DNA of 64,000 nt from Hermetia illucens (Eukaryota > Arthropoda > Insecta > Diptera > Stratiomyidae). The DNA is taken from contig NC_051852.1 in NCBI RefSeq assembly GCF_905115235.1, positions 164,318,164 to 164,382,163 of the forward strand. The letters are read 5' to 3'. Below the pieces are notes generated by a model. That model did not search any database. It worked only from the letters and a program-made list of their open reading frames with translations, and had not been told where the DNA came from. How positions within the stretch are numbered: position 1 is the stretch's first letter; each line of letters begins with the position of its first letter. Positions 54,991 to 64,000 of this stretch are shown one piece after another. Both the position numbers and the translations under genes were made by a program.

Positions 54991-57525
54991 GTTTCATCAT
55001 TAGTACTATGAAGTCGGAAGGCTCCTGGACGGAATCTTCTAGCGAAACCTTGGAGCTGCTGGTTCAAACGCACTTTCCCTTCAGCGAGGAGGACGGCGAG
55101 TCAGAACCTTGCTTGGAGGGTTTACGGCAACCCCAGCTGTGCGAGACTATCAAATCGGTAATTACCGAGGATAGGATCGGCTGGGCTATAAATAGCTTCT
55201 CCGCATACAAGTCTCCAGCCCCAGATGGCATAATGCCAGTCATGCTACAGAAGCAGCAGGAAAGGGTTGTGCCGTAGCTTGTTGAGATTTACCGGAGCTG
55301 CATCTCTTTAGGATACGTACCGCAGTCCTTGAGGCACGCACGAGTGGTTTTCATACCGAAAGCGGGCAGGCGCGGTCATGAGTTTGCAAGGACTTTCGAC
55401 CAATCAACCTGACCTCTTTCGTGCAGAAGACCCTAGAATGCGTCCTGGACATTCACTTAAGGACGATTATGGAGAACGCCCTCCTCTAAGTCCCAGCATG
55501 CCTACCTCCAAGGAAAATCCACAGAAACCGCCCTCCACGAGGTAATTGGTACGGTTGAGCGGTCGCTGCAGTACAAGCAGTATACCCTTGCTGCCTTCTT
55601 GAATATAGAGGGAGCTTTTAACAACGTCAGTACCAACGCCATCAAGGAAGCCTTGACCGGTATGGGATTGGAGGGGCAACCCACGCATTGGATTATATCC
55701 ATACTGAGTACCAGGATAATCCAGTCCGATCTGGGAGGCAACCACTTGACCAGGGTGGCGCCATCTCACCGGTGCTCTGGTTAATAGTAATGGACAAAAT
55801 TTTACGTACATTGGACAGCAGCGGGGTGAAGGTGGTGGCGTATGCCGACGACTTGGTGATATTAGTATCAGAGATGTTTCTGTCCATTATGAGCGACATC
55901 ATGGATGGAGCGTTGCGAAAGGTGTGCCTGTGGGCCGCAAGATGCGGACTCAGCATAAACCCAACCAAAACGCAACTGATGCTATTCACCACCAAGACAA
56001 GGATACATGAATTCCATCTACCACGGCTGAATGAAAAAGATTGATTCTTTCCTCTAATGTAAAGTATCTGGGTGTAATCCTGGATCCTAAGCTAAATTGG
56101 AGGTTGAACATACAACTGAGGGTTAAGAAGGTCTGTATAGCCTTCTATGCCTGTAAGAGAACCTTTGCAAAGAAATGGGGTATCCGGCCGAGGATGGTTG
56201 TCTGGATGTACACCGCTGTAGTGCGTCCTATCTTAACGTACGGCTCTATTGTATGGTGGCAGGCTTTGAAGAAAAAATACAATAGAACGAATCTTAATAG
56301 GATTCAGAGAACCGCGTGTGCGGGTGCTACTGGGGCTCTGCAGTCCTGCCCGGCAGATGCTCTGCATGTACTCCTGCATCTCCTCCCCTTAGACCTCCAC
56401 ATTAAATATGTTGCAGCGTGCAGTGCCGTCAGACTACGTGAGTCCGGATGCTGGGCAGCGAAGTCCAATGGCCTGAAATGCCTCGAGAAATCTGGGCATC
56501 CCCCACGAACTATGCCACACGCAAGCTGAACTTCACGAGAAACTTTGCTGACCGGCGGTGTGTTGCAAGATTATGGCACAGTATTTTTTACGGACGGATC
56601 AAGATGGTCTGTGAAGTCCGCGCGGGGTTTTTCTTGAATACACACAGTGTATCCAAATCGTATGGTCTCCCAGGTTTCGCCAGTGTACTCCAGGTGGAAG
56701 CATTGGCGATATTGGAAGTCTGCCGATGGCTGGAGCGAGATTCGAGCCCCAAGCGTAACATAGCCATTCTTACCGACAACCAAGCGGCCATCAAGGCCTT
56801 GTACTCAGCGACGACATCTTCCAGGCTGGTGGGGCAGTGCAGAGACGCGCTGAACCGTCTGGACGGCACGCTCATGGTCACTCTCCTCTGCGTTCCCTGG
56901 CATAGGAACATATTGGGGAATGAGCGGGCTGACCGATTGGCCAGGCAAGGCTCTGCTCTTGGCAACCCCTCAGCGAATACAGTCGGTGTTCCGCTGGCGG
57001 CTGTCGGGGGTCGCATCTACTCGCACTACCTAGCAGCCGCAGGCCTAAGATAGCGAAAGCTTACGAGCTGTGCCAAGTCAAGGAGAATTTCGCCCGCTTA
57101 TAACATAGCCCGATTACGAGAGCTCCTGTGCCAGACGTGTGCAAATGCATTCAAGATTATGGCGGTCTGTACGGGGCACTGGCCCATGGAGGACCATACC
57201 GCTAGGCTCGGCATACCCTACAATTCGCATTGCCGAAGCTGCGGAGAAGGAAGGGAAACCCTCATGCACTTTGTCTGCGAGTGCCCAGCTCTAGCTAGAG
57301 TCAGGCTACGGACCCTCGGTAAACCATTCTTTGGGGACCTCAGAGAGATTTCTAGCTGCATGGTGCGAGAGCTGCTTTCTTTCGTAAATGCTACGGGCTG
57401 GCTCTGGACTCTGCCTTCCTGCTTCCATAACAACAGTCACGATCTTAGGAGTTTATGGCATCAAAACGACGCACCAAAGCGCTAATTGGGCTCCTCGGAG
57501 CGGCCACTGATACCTACCCTACCCT
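54991..57525 (+). mobile_element. Loa-type LINE (TACC-tail family), 3' half
   Basis: From the linker and RT to the 3' tail. RT: YKSPAPDGIMPVMLQKQQ, ARVVFIPKAG, AAFLNIEGAFNNVSTNAI, GGAISPVLWLIVMDKILR, VVAYADDLVIL (YADD intact). Thumb: VKYLGVILDPKLNWRLNIQL. RNase H: FFTDGSRWSV-like start, VLQVEALAILEVC, AILTDNQAAIKALYS, GNERADRLARQG. C-terminus: SHCRSCGEGRETLMHFVCEC. The 3' UTR ends in TACC repeats at about 57515. At least six frame changes or stops. The 3' ends at 9798-10361 and 27459-27850 belong to the same family. Confidence 0.85.
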
Positions 57526-58142
57526 ACATAATAATTCCATGATACCTAACAAGCTGAACTTTGACCGGACAAAGTTAAGGCAAACTTTTTTACTATGATT
57601 GAATGTCTAACGTTGTGCCTCTGGATGGAGAGAATGTAAATGCGTTTAGCAATACGAAAAATTTTATATAATTGGACTTGGAAGACGGAAGACGGAAAGG
57701 GAAGTTCAAGGTTGCGGTTGGGTGAGTGAAAATTGTCGGGCCTGGACAGGCTGATGAAGGTGAACTGGTGATCAGCTGGACCAATAGAATGTGGAAGGGT
57801 TGATTGGAGGACACTCTTCTTGACCGTTGAAGAAGGAAGGTGTTTGTGAAGGAGTTCCTTAGTTATTGATTCGCTCGGTCGATCGCAGTGATTCCGGGAA
57901 TAGCTCAGCTGATGAAAATTACTAATTGGTGGGTGCAAGGGGAGTGTGAAGTCGGAGCAACGGCGATGGCCGAGTTCAACATGGATCTGAAACACGACTC
58001 CCTGAAGTGCAAGGATGCCGTCAAGGGAAATTAATCATAATGTCAAAGGCTAAGGTGCGTGGTTTATCTCTGAAATCTCAAGAAAAGTTCCTGAAGAAAT
58101 CGGTACTATTTGAATGGTAAGCACCACTTATTATATGTGGTG
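57526..58142. other. Non-coding interval
   Basis: A minus-strand open frame of 149 codons (57995-57546) is present but shows no motif, has a Ser/His/Pro-rich composition and no homolog that I recognise, so it is not called as a gene. Confidence 0.35.
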
Positions 58143-58330
58143 ATATACGCGGATGTTGACGATAAGTTTTGTATAATGGCACGTGAGGGATCGAGGTGCT
58201 TAAAGCATCCCCACCCCACATTCCCGAGCCTGGCTAGCAAAGGAGCAAACAAGCGCGTGTCTACGAAATACTTCGATGGAGCTTCAATATTTGCGAGCGG
58301 AACTTCAAGGTCAATTTCGCCAACTTTCTA
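58143..58330 (+). repeat. Unclassified dispersed repeat, copy 2
   Basis: Second copy of the repeat at 44098-44285, same orientation, with several small indels and roughly 70-75% identity by eye. Not coding. Confidence 0.5.
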
Positions 58331-59048
58331 TTGTTTCTTTCTCCCGTGGATTTTTGCAGTTTCCATCGTTTCGGCATGGGTGGCACATTATTCGAGCACA
58401 GAGATTGCCATAAGGTCAGTTGCATTTTAATTGGCCGACACTGTATCAGCAACCGGATTGACCATTTTGCGATCAGTAGTAGATTGAGGAGTTGACTTCT
58501 GGGTGTGCAGAGAGAGTAACAAGAGGGACGCTGACATCGGCCTTGAGAGGGATAATCATCGCAAGCTTGCGTTCAACATCGACCGCTTATATAATTCAGC
58601 TATCGCTCGACAATGAGAGAGATATCTTGCTGATCCGACCGCAGATACACTCAGCAACTCGCTTGAGAAGATCGATGAGCATTGGACCACAATCAAAAAT
58701 ACTTTTTTACATTTTTCTCGGGGTTACAAGATCTAACTGCAGAATCGTTGGTACGGATCGATGATCGGAAGGGAATGAGGGCTTTGTTGAACGCTGCGAG
58801 TGATGGTGGGCGTGAGGCAGTCGAACTCCGATACGCTATCTGCATCATTTAGCAGAGCACCGAAGATATTGATTAATTTGTATATTTAGGAAGCGTGGTT
58901 TCTGTCGACATTGGCAATGTACCGGATATTACTCGACGCATTAGCAGTGCAAGATCCATTTCCCTACCTTAACTTAAATCTGGAAATGCAATTATATCAA
59001 CACCAAAATCAAAATCAAGTTAAGACTGTTCCACGCTAATGTCCTTTC
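58331..59048. other. Non-coding interval
   Basis: No supported gene or repeat. It leads into the RTE-like LINE at about 59050. Confidence 0.35.
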
Positions 59049-60631
59049 TCTGTTGTTAGATTGGTGTACCACATGGAAGCCATCCACAAAACAACTTTCC
59101 GCGACGCCTATAAGAGGGATATGAATGCCGCAATACCCGCAGTCAACAGAGGACCTGGAGATGAAGCATCAACAAATGATCTTCACAATCACCTGAAGAA
59201 CGTTATCATGGATACGGCCACAAACATACTTGGCCCCAGCCGCAAAAGGAGTCGGAACGGCTGGTTTGACGATGAATGTAAGCTAGCAACGGAACGGAAG
59301 AATGCTGCATACCGAGTAATGTTGCATTCTCAAAGAACGCGGGCACTCGCAGAGACTTATCACGAACTCCGTCGAGCGGAGAAGCGACTTGACAGACGGA
59401 AAAAGGAAGCCTGGGAGAACCAACAAGTCTGTGAACTAGAAAAGTACAGGGAGCAACCGCACCAGGTGCGCAAGTTTTACCAACAAGTCAGCAGGATGAA
59501 GCCTTATACACCTCGATGCTCATCCTGCCGAGACAAAGAGGGAAATCTGATTTCCGACAGAATGGGCATATTATAGTGATGGGTTGAGTACTTTGATGAA
59601 CTACTGAACAACCAGAACATCGGCGAGTTGGAGGTCCCGCCAATTGAAGACGACGGACAAATACTGCCACCACCAAGTTTAGGAGAAACAGATCGGCTAA
59701 AAAATCATAAGTCGCCAGGAGCCGATGAAATTACAGCTGAATTGGTTAAATATGGAGGCGACCAGTTACACCAAGTGGTTCATCAACTTGTGCTCAAGGT
59801 ATGGGACAGCGAATCAATGCCTGACGATTGGCAACGAAGCATTATCTGTCTCATACATAAGAAGGGAGATATCACACAGTGTAGCAATTATAGAGGTATC
59901 ACGTTGCTGAGTACCATCTATAAGATATTCTCCTCTATCTTGCTAGGCCGGACAGCCCCTTACGCCCAGAACATCATTGGCCCATATCAAAGATGCTTCA
60001 CTCCAGGCAAATCAGCAACAGATCAGATTTTCTCTCTGCGGCAAGCGATTGAAAAACTGTTGGAATATGGACAACAGTTGCATCATCTGTTCATCGACTT
60101 TAAAGCCGCGTATGATAGCATAGCTAGGGTAAAACTGTACACGGCCATGGGGGAATTCGGTATCCCGACGAAATTAATAAGACTGACTAGGCTGACCCTG
60201 ACCAATGTGCGAGACCAGATAAAAGCAGAAGCATCACTCTCAAGACCATTCGACATCAACAACGGTCTACGACAAGGGGATCCGCTATCATGCGTCCTCT
60301 TTAACTTGGCCCTCGAGAGAGTGATCCGTGATGCTGAGGTAAATGCAAGAGGTACGATCCTCTTCAAGTCCACGCAACTACTGGCCAAGACGTACAAACT
60401 GCCTTCATCCAGATCGAGCAGGCGAGATCTTGGGATGCAAATCAATGAAGGCAAGACAAAATATATGGTGGCAACGTCAGCACCGAAGACGAATCAACCA
60501 ACAACATCAAACCGTACTGGTCAAACACGAACAAGAATAAGAATAGGAGAATACAACTTTGAGACCGTTGACAATTTCTCCTATCTAGGGTCGAAAATCA
60601 CAACCGATAACAACTACTATGATGAAGTGAA
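59049..60631 (+). mobile_element. RTE-like LINE, linker and RT, catalytic box deleted
   Basis: Plus strand, same family as 19650-22975. The first frame (59061-59576) covers the endonuclease-RT linker (SRKRSRNGWFDDECKLATER). A stop and frame change near 59575 follow. The second frame (from 59628) carries NHKSPGADEITAELVKYG, ICLIHKKGDITQCSNYRGIT, FTPGKSATDQIFSLRQAIEK, FIDFKAAYDSIARVKLY and NNGLRQGDPLSCVLFNLALE, then jumps from STQLLA to KTYKL: about 30 bases holding the YADD box are missing while the frame stays open. Thumb: YNFETVDNFSYLGSKITTDN. It ends at about 60631 in a junction with an I-type LINE. Confidence 0.8.
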
Positions 60632-61385
60632 TGATGAAGAATGTCTGCTACAAAACTGGAGGGGTCGCATCATTCGAATCTGTTCCGACAGTCGGGCGAC
60701 ATTATCAGCACTAAACGACAACGACATACCAACCCAGTTAGTGTAGACTTGTCATCAAATGCTGCTCAAACTTGGCCGACTGAACGAAACATTCCTGATG
60801 TGGGTGCTGGGGCACTCTAACATCGCTAGTAACGAGGAGGCTGACAGACTGGCTCGCCGAGGGTCTAGATCCACAATGGTGGGCTTTTGGAATCCGGCCA
60901 TCTATGTCAAGTCTATTCTGAAGGGTGAAATTGCAAGAGTTCACGCACCCAAGTGGAGAAATTTGAACTCTTGCCGGCAGACGAAAATCCTTGTAAAAGA
61001 GCCTAGGGTCACTAGAGCGGCATTTTTGTTGTTCCTTAAGAAATGGGACATGAAAACCCTAGTGGGGCTTTTAATGGGACACTGCTCCTTAAACTACCAT
61101 ATGGAAAAGATTGGCGTGGTAGTTTCGGCTATGTACAGCCAATGTGAGGAGGAGGAGGAGACGGTCCTGCATTTTTTATGCAGCTGCCCGGCCCCCTCAG
61201 ATCTCAGACGAAGACACCTTGGCATGGTTTTCTTCAATGAAGAGAATGTTCTCTGATTCGCTAAAGCCTGCGAACGCCTTAGGCGGGAAGCCATTGAATA
61301 GGCGATTTACAAGGATAGTACAATGGGCCCAACAATGGCCTGAGTGCTCGGAGTTGCGTACATTGTCTCCGTGGGTATCCAACTA
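60632..61385 (+). mobile_element. I-type LINE fragment, RNase H and C-terminus
   Basis: Continues in frame from the RTE-like RT: DEECLLQNWRGRIIRICSDS, RATLSALNDND, a stop at about 60744, then FLMWVLGHSNIASNEEADRL, LKKWDMKTLVGLLMGHCSLN, CEEEEETVLHFLCSCPAP and the 3' coding end also found at 300-420. Related to 43180-43850. Confidence 0.75.
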
Positions 61386-61700
61386 GACTCCGTATTGGGT
61401 GATGATTAACAAAATCAAACCTCAGCAGAACAATAGGGCGTTTACCACAGAGAGTCAAATAAAAGTTCTTGGTCTTCTTTAAACCTCACAAATACCTGTC
61501 GGCACACTAAATATGGGTACCCTCACAGGTACGACAAAGGAAAATGCAAGAACACTTGGGAAAATGCGTATCTGTTTGTACTATACAGAAAATTGGGTAG
61601 TGTGGCGAACAGCGACATAGCCCGTGGATTTGGTTAAAATAGCTATAAACTTCTCTACTTTGAAATAATTAAGATTTGCCTTTTCTTTCCTCTAGTAATA
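61386..61700. other. Non-coding interval
   Basis: Probable 3' UTR of the preceding LINE, then A/T-rich sequence. Nothing else was recognised. Confidence 0.35.
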
Positions 61701-61710
61701 TTTATTAGCT

Positions 61711-61818
61711 TTGCAAATACCGATATTTCGGAAAGCATCAGTTCCTTCATCATAGAAGTGTCAGACTTGTGGCACTGATAAAGGGAACAAGTGGTTCCCG
61801 AAATATCGGTATTTGCAA
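61711..61818. repeat. Inverted repeat with perfect 21 bp arms
   Basis: The arm at 61711-61731 (TTGCAAATACCGATATTTCG plus one G) is perfectly complementary to 61798-61818. A weaker inner pairing (CAGTTCC.T with AAGGGAAC.A.TG) extends the stem. The spacer is 66 bp. It could be a snap-back end of a mobile element or a structured RNA; the class is unknown. Confidence 0.7.
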
Positions 61819-61869
61819 GGTTAATAGATATAAATATAATATTAGGTGGTCAGAGGGTAATATAAGTTC

Positions 61870-62130
61870 TAGGGCGAAACGTGGATTGGTACCCACGATG
61901 GAGCATAAAACCTGTGAAACGCCTGCTGAACCAGCACCAATAGCTCTACTACCAAACGCTATCGATACCTTCACGTGATAAGCGCTGGGAGCTCTTTCTT
62001 AACGAAAAGCGGCAGATGGAGAAGAATGAAGGCGAGTCTCCCGCGCCTAAAACAGGAAAAATTGTGTCACCTGGGCCTCCAGGTTGGGGGTTGGGTAGGG
62101 CTGATAACCCTACACGGAAAACAGAAGTCA
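61870..62130 (+). mobile_element. RTE-like LINE 5' segment fragment
   Basis: Plus-strand copy of the 5' segment seen at 22715-22940 (minus) and 52220-52405 (minus): TACCCACGATGGAGCATAAA, GCTCTTTCTTAACGAAAAGC and CCTCCAGGTTGGGGG are shared. The coding part is absent. Confidence 0.75.
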
Positions 62131-62819
62131 GGTTTTAATAGAATTAATGAGCTTAACATAACTACGCTTCGCGATCACCGTACATTTGATGTAACACCTT
62201 TATAAAGTACGAGAGGTCCGTCTTGTCGGAAAGTTACTGAATTTATCCACTGATCAGCCTCTACACGAACTTATGCAATTTATTGGCATTTTGTCTAGTA
62301 ATTAATGTTAGAGTTATATGTTGAAGTTTCGAGAAATGTTTCATTGTTTGTTTTGGAGATTCTACGCTGCCTTCGACCAGCGCGTGTTCTCACAGGACCT
62401 TAACAGAGCTCTTGATTGAACTATAGCAAACCAAGTCACATTCACGAAAACATTCCAGCAGAAAACAAGGGGACTACTGCTGTAGTTCGATAGGACAACT
62501 GTATTCCTTACCAGGAAAATCGATAAAAAAGAATTTCACGGAAGATAAAGCAAACTAGAGATCTATTACCGGCGATAATGGGATGAAATCCGCTCCTTCT
62601 TCCTTTTCAGCGTTTTTTAAGATTTTGAAAAATACTAGATAATAGTAAATACTCCCTTATCACTGGACAAGGTGACTGAAATGTTGCTTTTGTCGCAAAG
62701 CCGCAGACACTACGTATTCTTTCTGTGTCGCTATATGTGAGTAGCACCCGGTAAATGATAACCTCTGTTACTCAAAAGCTCCCAATCATTCGTCAACAGT
62801 TTTCCGCATGGGAATACCC
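62131..62819. other. Non-coding interval
   Basis: A/T-rich sequence with no supported gene, RNA or repeat. Confidence 0.35.
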
Positions 62820-62981
62820 TGGCCTGATACTATTTCAAACAAAGAACTTCGTCTTCGCACACGCCCGTTACCTGTGGACGAGCAGATCACAAGACGGAAG
62901 GGGCATTGGATAGATTATACATTAAGGAAGGGCGACAATCCCATTGTTAGCTACGCCCGGCAGTGGAACCCACTCTCCTAA
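62820..62981 (+). mobile_element. LINE C-terminal fragment
   Basis: One open frame of 53 codons: WPDTISNKELRLRTRPLPVD, EQITRRKGHWIDYTLRKG and YARQWNPLS, then a stop. This is the conserved tail after the RT of RTE/CR1-like LINEs (usual form RRKWRWIGHTLRK...ALTWNPQG). Only this tail is preserved. Confidence 0.6.
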
Positions 62982-63500
62982 GATAACTGACGAGTGGGTC
63001 ATCCCAAGAGGACAAGGAGTGCATTACGCCCCATTACGCAGTGAATAACAGCTAAATACATATTGAAATAAGCATAAGTCCCTTTATGTCTGGGTTATAC
63101 TGAAAAAAAAAGTGGCTAGGAATTGTGCCGAACCAATACAGGCCTTAAACGATTTATTGACGACCTGAGATTCTATTCCTACTTCAACATGGAAATATTT
63201 ATGGAAGTCCACGAAACGACAGTGTATGGCCGTAATGTACCACCGGTTGTCTGGTACCACGGGAACCGGGATGCCTCTCTGAGCGCATATGTTCCAGGAT
63301 AGTTGCTGGAGGATATGATTTCGGCCCGGTTATTTGCGGTAGGAGCAGGAGTTTTATAGCGGTTGTGCCCATATCGCGGGCAGAGCCCCTTGTTGGTGCA
63401 AACGTTAAGTTGCGCTATACAACTCGCCACACCTCCTAGTTGGTATGGAGGTGTTAGATAGCCCTCGAATCAACTGGTGTGAATGCAGAGCTTGCACTTA
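62982..63500. other. Non-coding interval
   Basis: No supported gene. The short minus-strand frame at 63179-63430 shows no motif. Confidence 0.35.
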
Positions 63501-63507
63501 TAGGGCC

Positions 63508-64000
63508 TACAAATAAGTTCTGTCGGTTTTTTCTTTAAATTTGAAGCTTTATTGTGAAAAATTGGTTATACATTCATTGTTCAAAGTATTGCCCATCGCT
63601 AGCCACAACTTTCTTCCATCTTTCAGACAATTCATAGATACCATCGCGCCAAAAATTGGCCTGTTTGGCCGCTATCCACTCATCGACCCATTTTTTGAGT
63701 TCGTCGTAATTGGAGAAGTGCTGGTCAGCCAAGCCATGCTGCATCGACCGGAACAAATGGTAATCAGAAGGAGCAATGTCTGGAGAGTGCAGCGGGTGGG
63801 GTAGGACTTTCCATTTCAACACGGCATGATCTTCTCACCATGAATATTCGCTTTGGCCGTCCATGATGAGGCATGGCCGGGGTATCCCCACGTTGCCCGA
63901 CGCTTGAGATTATCGTAATGGATCCACTTCTCATCGCCAGTAACTATTCGATGCAGAAAACCCTTCCTTTCTTGTCGTTGGATCAGATGTTCGCACGTGA
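63508..64000 (-). mobile_element. Mori-like mariner, 3' part, runs off the window
   Basis: Minus strand. From the window edge: HRIVTGDEKWIHYDNLKRRA (first Asp), TWGYPGHASSWTAKANIHG, then an internal deletion that removes the HDN block, then LKWKVLPHPLHSPDIAPSDY (third Asp), HLFRSMQHGLADQHF and the C-terminus FWRDGIYELSERWKKVVASD to the stop at 63574. The end near 63510 reads AAATAAGTTCTGTCGGTTTT, a typical inverted-repeat end of this subfamily. Lacking the second Asp, it is dead. The 5' half lies beyond 64000. Confidence 0.85.

Noticed and set aside
57546-57995. A 149-codon minus-strand gene
   Set aside because: No motif, no splice context, no recognisable similarity; composition is like translated non-coding DNA.
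1-64000. CRISPR array, operon or antiphage-type system
   Set aside because: No regularly spaced direct repeats and no bacterial-type gene clusters; spliced genes and LINEs show that this is an animal nuclear genome.

Overview
This 64 kb window is insect genomic DNA, most probably from a fly (Diptera). The evidence is four host genes with insect-style short introns (44 of the coding architecture's introns cannot be aged, but those placed here are mostly 60-115 nt) set in a dense, layered graveyard of transposable elements: LINEs of the Loa/I, R1, RTE-like and R2/R4 types, several Tc1/mariner elements, a pogo/Tigger element and a tRNA-derived SINE. The order Diptera is an inference from the element mix; the sequence itself only establishes an arthropod-like nuclear genome. 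No bacterial operon, CRISPR array or conventional stand-alone tRNA or rRNA gene was seen.

Host genes. (1) Alpha-L-iduronidase, minus strand, 12669-10500, five coding exons, 624 aa, both catalytic glutamates present. (2) A PRADC1-like secreted protease-associated-domain protein, plus strand, 29151-29961, three exons, 210 aa. (3) A TMX1-type thioredoxin-related transmembrane protein of the ER, plus strand, 38270-39930, four exons, 296 aa, active site CPAC. (4) A class A (rhodopsin-like) peptide-type GPCR, minus strand, 54485-53180, three exons, 387 aa. Splice junctions were placed by reading frame and by GT/AG consensus, and each assembled CDS is divisible by three. The four genes are functionally unrelated and each is transcribed on its own.

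Mobile elements, left to right. 0.3-8.5 kb: fragments of minus-strand I/Loa-type LINEs, with a complete pogo/Tigger DNA transposon (590-3211, TA target duplication) inserted in one of them, and an RTE 3' end at 7.9-8.5 kb. 9798-10361: a 5'-truncated LINE with a TACC-type tail just beyond the iduronidase poly(A) signal. 15.8-19.6 kb: an R2/R4-type LINE whose interior has been tandemly duplicated after the element died. 19.65-22.98 kb: an RTE-like LINE. 23.2-26.0 kb: an R1-clade LINE sitting inside a TGTC microsatellite that belongs to another dispersed repeat (to about 27.05 kb). 27172-28674: an irritans-like mariner interrupted by a LINE fragment. 30.8-31.5 kb: joined RTE and R1 fragments. 31709-31994: a SINE. 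32.0-36.75 kb: a nearly whole R1-clade LINE, followed by an opposed R1 fragment and a mariner fragment. 41.5-42.7 kb: a Tc1/mariner transposase with a D-41-D catalytic spacing. 44.5-52.2 kb: one Loa-type LINE (plus) split by a second, full-length Loa-type LINE (minus, 46602-52020) with a 12 bp target duplication. 55.0-57.5 kb: a 3' half of the first family. 59.05-61.4 kb: an RTE-like RT joined to an I-type RNase H. 63.5-64.0 kb: a mori-like mariner running off the window.

How it fits together: nothing here reads as a new multi-gene system. The most informative content is the order of insertion events (element in element), the post-mortem tandem duplication in the R2/R4-type LINE, the microsatellite-embedded R1 LINE, the zinc-finger-tailed Tigger transposase, and some small unclassified hairpins and repeats. 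All family assignments are by eye from conserved motifs; no database search was run.
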